Of a DNA stretch of 64,000 nucleotides, positions 60,814-64,000 are shown in pieces; positions within the stretch are counted from its first letter, which is position 1; each line of letters opens with the position of its first letter. The stretch is from Lysobacteraceae bacterium. Lineage in GTDB: Bacteria > Pseudomonadota > Gammaproteobacteria > Xanthomonadales > Xanthomonadaceae. Under the pieces are notes generated by a model. That model was given only the letters and a program-made list of their open reading frames with translations, was not told where the DNA came from and did not search any database. The DNA lies in assembly GCA_016789405.1 (NCBI GenBank), contig JAEUPQ010000026.1, forward strand, positions 434,001-498,000, read 5' to 3'. The position numbers were made by a program, and so were the translations under genes.

Positions 60814-61686
60814 TCAGCGCGCCAGGCCGTCCCGGATGGTCTCGAACCGCCACGAAGCCCCGGCCACGCCGGGGCTTTCGGTATCCAGGTCCAGCGGCAG
60901 CACCGCAAGGCCCAGATCGCCGCAGGTCGAGACCACCGTGCCCACGGTCTGTTCGCCCAGCGGCAGGTCCATGCCCGGCTCGAGCGGCGCGTCGCTGCGC
61001 ACCAGTGCCAGGCCGCGCTTGGCCTGGCCGAGGAAATGGGTCCTGGCCACGATTTCCTGCCCGGGATAGCAGCCCTTCTTCACGCTGAAGGCATTCAGGC
61101 GTTCCAGCGACAGCTGCTGCGGCGTCCACTGCTCGGATTGCGAGGGGTCGAGGCGGGGCAGGCCGTGCGCCAGGTCCATGCCGCGCCAGCGCGCCAGCAG
61201 GGCCGCATTGGCGCCGGGGTGCAGCTCCGGGCCGATCCTGAGGCTGCGTCCGGGCATGCCGCCGTCCAGCCGACCGCTGAGATCCAGTTCGATGCCCTCG
61301 TCCACGCTGCCGATCCAGTGATTGCCGGAGGCGAGGGTGGAGGCCGACAGCCGACCTGCGATGCGCAGGTCGTCGCGCACCTCGATCGACAGTTTGCTGC
61401 GGAACTGGAAGCGGCGCAGGCGCGCCGCGAGATCCTCGGCATCTGCATCCGGAACGACCAGCCACACCGTATCTGCGTCGATCCGGATCACCGCGAACAG
61501 GGCGATCACGCGTCCTTTTGCGGTGAGCCAACCGTTCCAATGCCATTGTCCGTCGCTCAGGGCGGAGACATCGTTCATGGTCTGGGCCTGCGCGAATGCC
61601 AGCGCATCGCGGCCGGAAAGCGCCAGCAGACGATGGTCGTACAGAGGAAACCACGGGGTTTGCGACACGTGTGGGTTGTCCGACAT
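60814..61686 (-). CDS. ygfZ: YgfZ/GcvT-family iron-sulfur cluster repair protein
   Basis: YgfZ is a tetrahydrofolate-binding protein that helps assemble or repair some iron-sulfur enzymes. From ATG 61686 the protein has 290 residues; the long upstream frame is a shadow. The diagnostic CAF17/YgfZ motif is 'KKGCYPGQEIVARTHFLG', with the conserved Cys. Also typical are 'FAQAQTMNDVSAL', 'GWLTAKGRVIALF' and 'LPRLDPSQSEQWTPQQLSLE' (in part). It is divergent from sdhAF4-sdhCDA with only 39 bases between starts, which makes functional sense since succinate dehydrogenase needs Fe-S clusters. Its 3' end contains the hairpin listed separately. Confidence 0.9.
   Translation of the reverse strand: MSDNPHVSQTPWFPLYDHRLLALSGRDALAFAQAQTMNDVSALSDGQWHWNGWLTAKGRVIALFAVIRIDADTVWLVVPDADAEDLAARLRRFQFRSKLSIEVRDDLRIAGRLSASTLASGNHWIGSVDEGIELDLSGRLDGGMPGRSLRIGPELHPGANAALLARWRGMDLAHGLPRLDPSQSEQWTPQQLSLERLNAFSVKKGCYPGQEIVARTHFLGQAKRGLALVRSDAPLEPGMDLPLGEQTVGTVVSTCGDLGLAVLPLDLDTESPGVAGASWRFETIRDGLAR
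60855..60881 (+). terminator. Terminator-like hairpin for the effector, inside convergent ygfZ
   Basis: AAGCCCCGGC (60855-60864) and GCCGGGGCTT (60868-60877) make a perfect 10-bp stem with a CAC loop, followed by TCGG; one more T extends the run to TTT. It lies 66 bases after the effector stop, within the last codons of ygfZ on the opposite strand. It would stop plus-strand read-through from the effector operon. Confidence 0.5.
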
Positions 61687-61725
61687 GGGAGCGGGACTTA
61701 AACTTGGGCGTTCAGGATTGCAGAC

Positions 61726-61896
61726 ATGATAGGCGAAACCGTTCCGACCCCAGAAAGCCTTCCGGAAGCCAACGCTCCCGGCAACGAGTCCAGGCAGGGA
61801 CAACGCACCGACGTCAAGGAGATCGGCGGCCGTGAAGGCCCCGATCCGACGCGTTACGGGGATTGGGAGAAGAACGGGCGCTGTATCGATTTCTGA
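61726..61896 (+). CDS. sdhAF4: Succinate dehydrogenase assembly factor 4 (DUF1674)
   Basis: This 56-residue protein is easy to miss. It starts at ATG 61726 and ends with TGA 61894. The C-terminal half carries the DUF1674/SdhAF4 signature: '[19 protein letters not shown]' followed by 'NGRCIDF', including the invariant [11 protein letters not shown] and the terminal C-x-D-F. SdhAF4 binds free flavinylated SdhA and helps it join the complex. The N-terminal half ([16 protein letters not shown]) is hydrophilic and variable, as usual. It lies 174 bases before sdhC, a fitting place, and 39 bases from the divergent ygfZ. Confidence 0.92.
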   Translation: MIGETVPTPESLPEANAPGNESRQGQRTDVKEIGGREGPDPTRYGDWEKNGRCIDF

Positions 61897-62070
61897 GCCT
61901 GTCCGGCCTCGCAGCCCCGGCTTCACGCCGCCGTCGTCATCGCCGATGCGCACCGCGCACCCGGCATCACGCACGAACGCGTCGAACCACAGGGCATCGC
62001 GGAACCGGGCGGGCGTTTCGTCACCGCAACACTTCCATTGGTCCCACTCCGTAACCTGGGCGCACCGAAC

Positions 62071-62466
62071 ATGCCGAATCGCGCACGACCCCTGTCCCCC
62101 TTCATGCTGGGGCAGTACTACCGCTTCCAGATCACGAGCGTCATGTCGCTCATGCATCGCATCAGCGGCATCGTCCTGTCCTTCGGCGCCTTCGCCCTCG
62201 CGTGGTGGTTGCTGGCGGTGGCGCAGGGCGGCGAAGCCTACGAACGCGCTGCGGCCTGCCTGGCATCGCCGTTCGGCAAGATCGCGCTGTTCGGCTTCTC
62301 GCTCGCGCTGGTCTACCACCTGCTCAACGGCATCCGCCACTTGCTGTGGGATGCGGGCTGGGGCTTCAAGATCCCGCAGGTCTACAAGTCCGGCTACACC
62401 GTGCTGACCCTGGCTGTGGTGTTCACGGCCGCGATCTGGTTCTTCGCCCTGCGAGGTGCGGCATGA
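62071..62466 (+). CDS. sdhC: Succinate dehydrogenase cytochrome b556 subunit
   Basis: SdhC anchors complex II and carries heme b and part of the quinone site. From ATG 62071 the protein has 131 residues, with three membrane helices ([56 protein letters not shown]). The quinone-side motif is '[16 protein letters not shown]' with Ser and Arg, and the heme ligand His lies in '[17 protein letters not shown]'. Its stop overlaps sdhD by 4 bases. The upstream 174 bases should hold the operon promoter; I see no clear -10/-35 there. Confidence 0.93.
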   Translation: MPNRARPLSPFMLGQYYRFQITSVMSLMHRISGIVLSFGAFALAWWLLAVAQGGEAYERAAACLASPFGKIALFGFSLALVYHLLNGIRHLLWDAGWGFKIPQVYKSGYTVLTLAVVFTAAIWFFALRGAA

Positions 62467-62858
62467 GCACCTCGCCACGCGATTTCCGTACGCCCGTCGG
62501 CCGCGCGCGTGGCCTGGGATCCGCCAAGTCCGGCACCAGCCATTTCTGGTGGCAGCGCGTCACCGGCGTCGCCCTGGCGCTGCTGGTGCCCTGGATGATC
62601 GGCCTCGCACTGGCCCTCGTCGGTGCCGACATCTACGACGTGCAGGCCACGCTGGCCAAGCCCGTCAACGCGATCGCCCTGGCGCTGTTCGCGATCTGCG
62701 TGTTCTGGCACGCCCGCCTGGGCCTGCAGGTGGTGGTCGAAGACTACATCCACCACCGTGCGACCGAGATCGCGCTGCAACTGCTCATCACGTTCGCCTG
62801 CGCGGCCGGCGCGCTCGCTTCCCTCTACGCGATCGGCCGGATCGCACTGCTGGCCTGA
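62463..62858 (+). CDS. sdhD: Succinate dehydrogenase membrane anchor subunit
   Basis: SdhD is the second membrane anchor of complex II. From ATG 62463 (4-base overlap with sdhC) the protein has 131 residues. Three membrane helices are seen ([60 protein letters not shown]). '[16 protein letters not shown]' at the start and '[20 protein letters not shown]', with the Asp-Tyr that contacts quinone, match the family. It is followed by sdhA after 20 bases. Confidence 0.93.
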   Translation: MSTSPRDFRTPVGRARGLGSAKSGTSHFWWQRVTGVALALLVPWMIGLALALVGADIYDVQATLAKPVNAIALALFAICVFWHARLGLQVVVEDYIHHRATEIALQLLITFACAAGALASLYAIGRIALLA

Positions 62859-62878
62859 CGGCTCTGAACAAGGCAGCC

Positions 62879-64000
62879 ATGACCTCCGCATACAAGATCA
62901 TCGAACACAAGTACGACATGGTCGTCGTCGGCGCCGGCGGCGCCGGTCTCCGCGCGACCTTCGGCCTGGCCCACAAGGGCCTGCAGACGGCGTGCATCAC
63001 CAAGGTCTTCCCGACCCGTTCGCACACCGTCGCAGCGCAGGGCGGCATTTCCGCCGCGCTGGGCAACATGGGCGAAGACGACTGGCGCTTCCACTTCTAC
63101 GACACCATCAAGGGCTCGGACTGGCTGGGCGACCAGGACGCCATCGAGTACATGTGCCGCGAGGCCATCCCGGCGATCATCGAACTCGAACACCAGGGCG
63201 TGCCGTTCTCGCGCACCGAGGACGGCAAGATCTACCAGCGTCCTTTCGGCGGCATGACCACGCACTACGGCAAGGGCATCGCCCAGCGCACCTGCGCCGC
63301 CGCCGACCGCACCGGCCACGCGATCCTGCACACGCTGTACCAGCAGTCGCTGGCGCACGACGCGCGCTTCTTCATCGAATACTTCGCGCTCGACCTGATC
63401 ATGGACGAGGAGGGCGTCTGCCGCGGCGTGCTCGCGCTGGACATGGCCGAAGGCACGCTGCACCTGTTCCGCGCCCAGGGCGTGGTGCTGGCCACCGGCG
63501 GCTACGGCCGCGCCTATTTCTCGGCGACCTCGGCGCACACCTGCACCGGCGACGGCGGCGGCATGGCCCTGCGCGCAGGGCTGGGCCTGCAGGACATGGA
63601 ATTCGTGCAGTTCCATCCGACCGGCATCTATGGCGCCGGCTGCCTCATCACCGAAGGCGTGCGCGGCGAAGGTGGCATCCTGCGCAACAGCAAGGGCGAG
63701 CGTTTCATGGAACGCTACGCACCGAACGCGAAGGATCTCGCCTCGCGCGACGTCGTGTCGCGCTCGATGACCCTGGAAATCCGCGAAGGTCGCGGCGTCG
63801 GCGAGCATGGCGACCACATCCACCTCGACCTCACCCACCTCGATCCGAACGACATCCACGAGAAGCTGCCCGGCATCGCCGAAAGCGCGCGCATCTTCGC
63901 GAACGTCGACGTGACCAAGCAGCCGATCCCGGTCATCCCGACGGTGCACTACAACATGGGCGGCATTCCGACCAACTACCACGGCGAAGTCGTGCAGTTG
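62879..64000 (+). CDS. sdhA: Succinate dehydrogenase flavoprotein subunit (3' end beyond window)
   Basis: SdhA oxidises succinate to fumarate with a covalently bound FAD. From ATG 62879 (AAGG upstream) 374 codons are present; about 220 more are expected beyond the right edge. The FAD-binding segment is '[20 protein letters not shown]' and the flavinylation His lies in '[20 protein letters not shown]'. Active-site stretches '[15 protein letters not shown]'-like '[18 protein letters not shown]', '[17 protein letters not shown]' and '[20 protein letters not shown]' (here [17 protein letters not shown]) are all in place. The operon sdhAF4-sdhC-sdhD-sdhA should continue with sdhB. Confidence 0.95.
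   Translation, partial: MTSAYKIIEHKYDMVVVGAGGAGLRATFGLAHKGLQTACITKVFPTRSHTVAAQGGISAALGNMGEDDWRFHFYDTIKGSDWLGDQDAIEYMCREAIPAIIELEHQGVPFSRTEDGKIYQRPFGGMTTHYGKGIAQRTCAAADRTGHAILHTLYQQSLAHDARFFIEYFALDLIMDEEGVCRGVLALDMAEGTLHLFRAQGVVLATGGYGRAYFSATSAHTCTGDGGGMALRAGLGLQDMEFVQFHPTGIYGAGCLITEGVRGEGGILRNSKGERFMERYAPNAKDLASRDVVSRSMTLEIREGRGVGEHGDHIHLDLTHLDPNDIHEKLPGIAESARIFANVDVTKQPIPVIPTVHYNMGGIPTNYHGEVVQL

Noticed and set aside
62880-63982. Minus-strand frame opposite sdhA
   Set aside because: Complementary-strand shadow of a highly conserved gene; no protein features.

Overview
The window is high-GC, densely coded DNA from a gammaproteobacterium of the order Lysobacterales (Xanthomonadales), most likely a Lysobacter/Luteimonas/Xanthomonas relative. 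The evidence is the gene set: gshB-tonB next to a pilGHIJ-chpA chemosensory operon without pilK, a class III PHA synthase, a fused alpha/beta 2-oxoacid dehydrogenase E1, and proteins with the XVIPCD signal of the Xanthomonadales bacteria-killing type IV secretion system. All readings are by eye from the sequence; no database search was possible.

Layout. 1-3.2 kb: a kelch protein cut by the left edge, a small HExxH protein and two secreted proteins of unknown role. 3.2-8.6 kb: relA, two tandem paralogous membrane proteins with Gly/Cys-rich tails, and a TPR-like membrane protein. 8.6-10.7 kb: a two-domain glycosyltransferase on the minus strand. 10.8-17.6 kb: penicillin-binding protein 1B, a lipoprotein, a DinG/YoaA-type iron-sulfur helicase, tsaB and a signal peptidase I, ending in a 64-bp perfect palindrome. 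17.7-19.6 kb (minus): TonB-like protein and glutathione synthetase. 19.7-32.6 kb: the Pil-Chp twitching chemosensory operon pilG-pilH-pilI-pilJ-chpA-chpB-chpC. ChpA is 2209 residues, with a run of twenty 15-bp repeats; ChpB looks catalytically dead and pilK is absent.

32.8-39.7 kb: a transporter-like hybrid sensor kinase, a Nudix hydrolase, and four minus-strand genes (secreted protein, membrane-anchored HExxH peptidase-like protein, SIMPL protein, LuxR-type response regulator). 39.9-46.3 kb: PHA and lipid metabolism, namely a 3-hydroxybutyrate oligomer hydrolase lipoprotein, a transglutaminase-like lipoprotein overlapping pssA, then phaE-phaC and a DUF5329 protein. PhaE carries a long Lys/Ala/Pro tail like histone H1. 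46.6-52.2 kb: fasciclin protein, PspC protein, a membrane HExxH protein, an M13-type peptidase with a broken zinc motif, a TatD nuclease, a small membrane protein and a glycine-zipper protein. 52.4-57.6 kb: glutaryl-CoA dehydrogenase, two tandem GNAT acetyltransferases, a glutathione transferase and the fused E1.

57.7-60.8 kb is the most interesting stretch: a stand-alone XVIPCD protein, a putative immunity lipoprotein, and a DUF2235 (Tle-like) lipase effector ending in the same XVIPCD and the same C-terminal tail. 60.8-64 kb: ygfZ on the minus strand, diverging from a 56-codon sdhAF4 and from sdhC-sdhD-sdhA, the last cut by the right edge.
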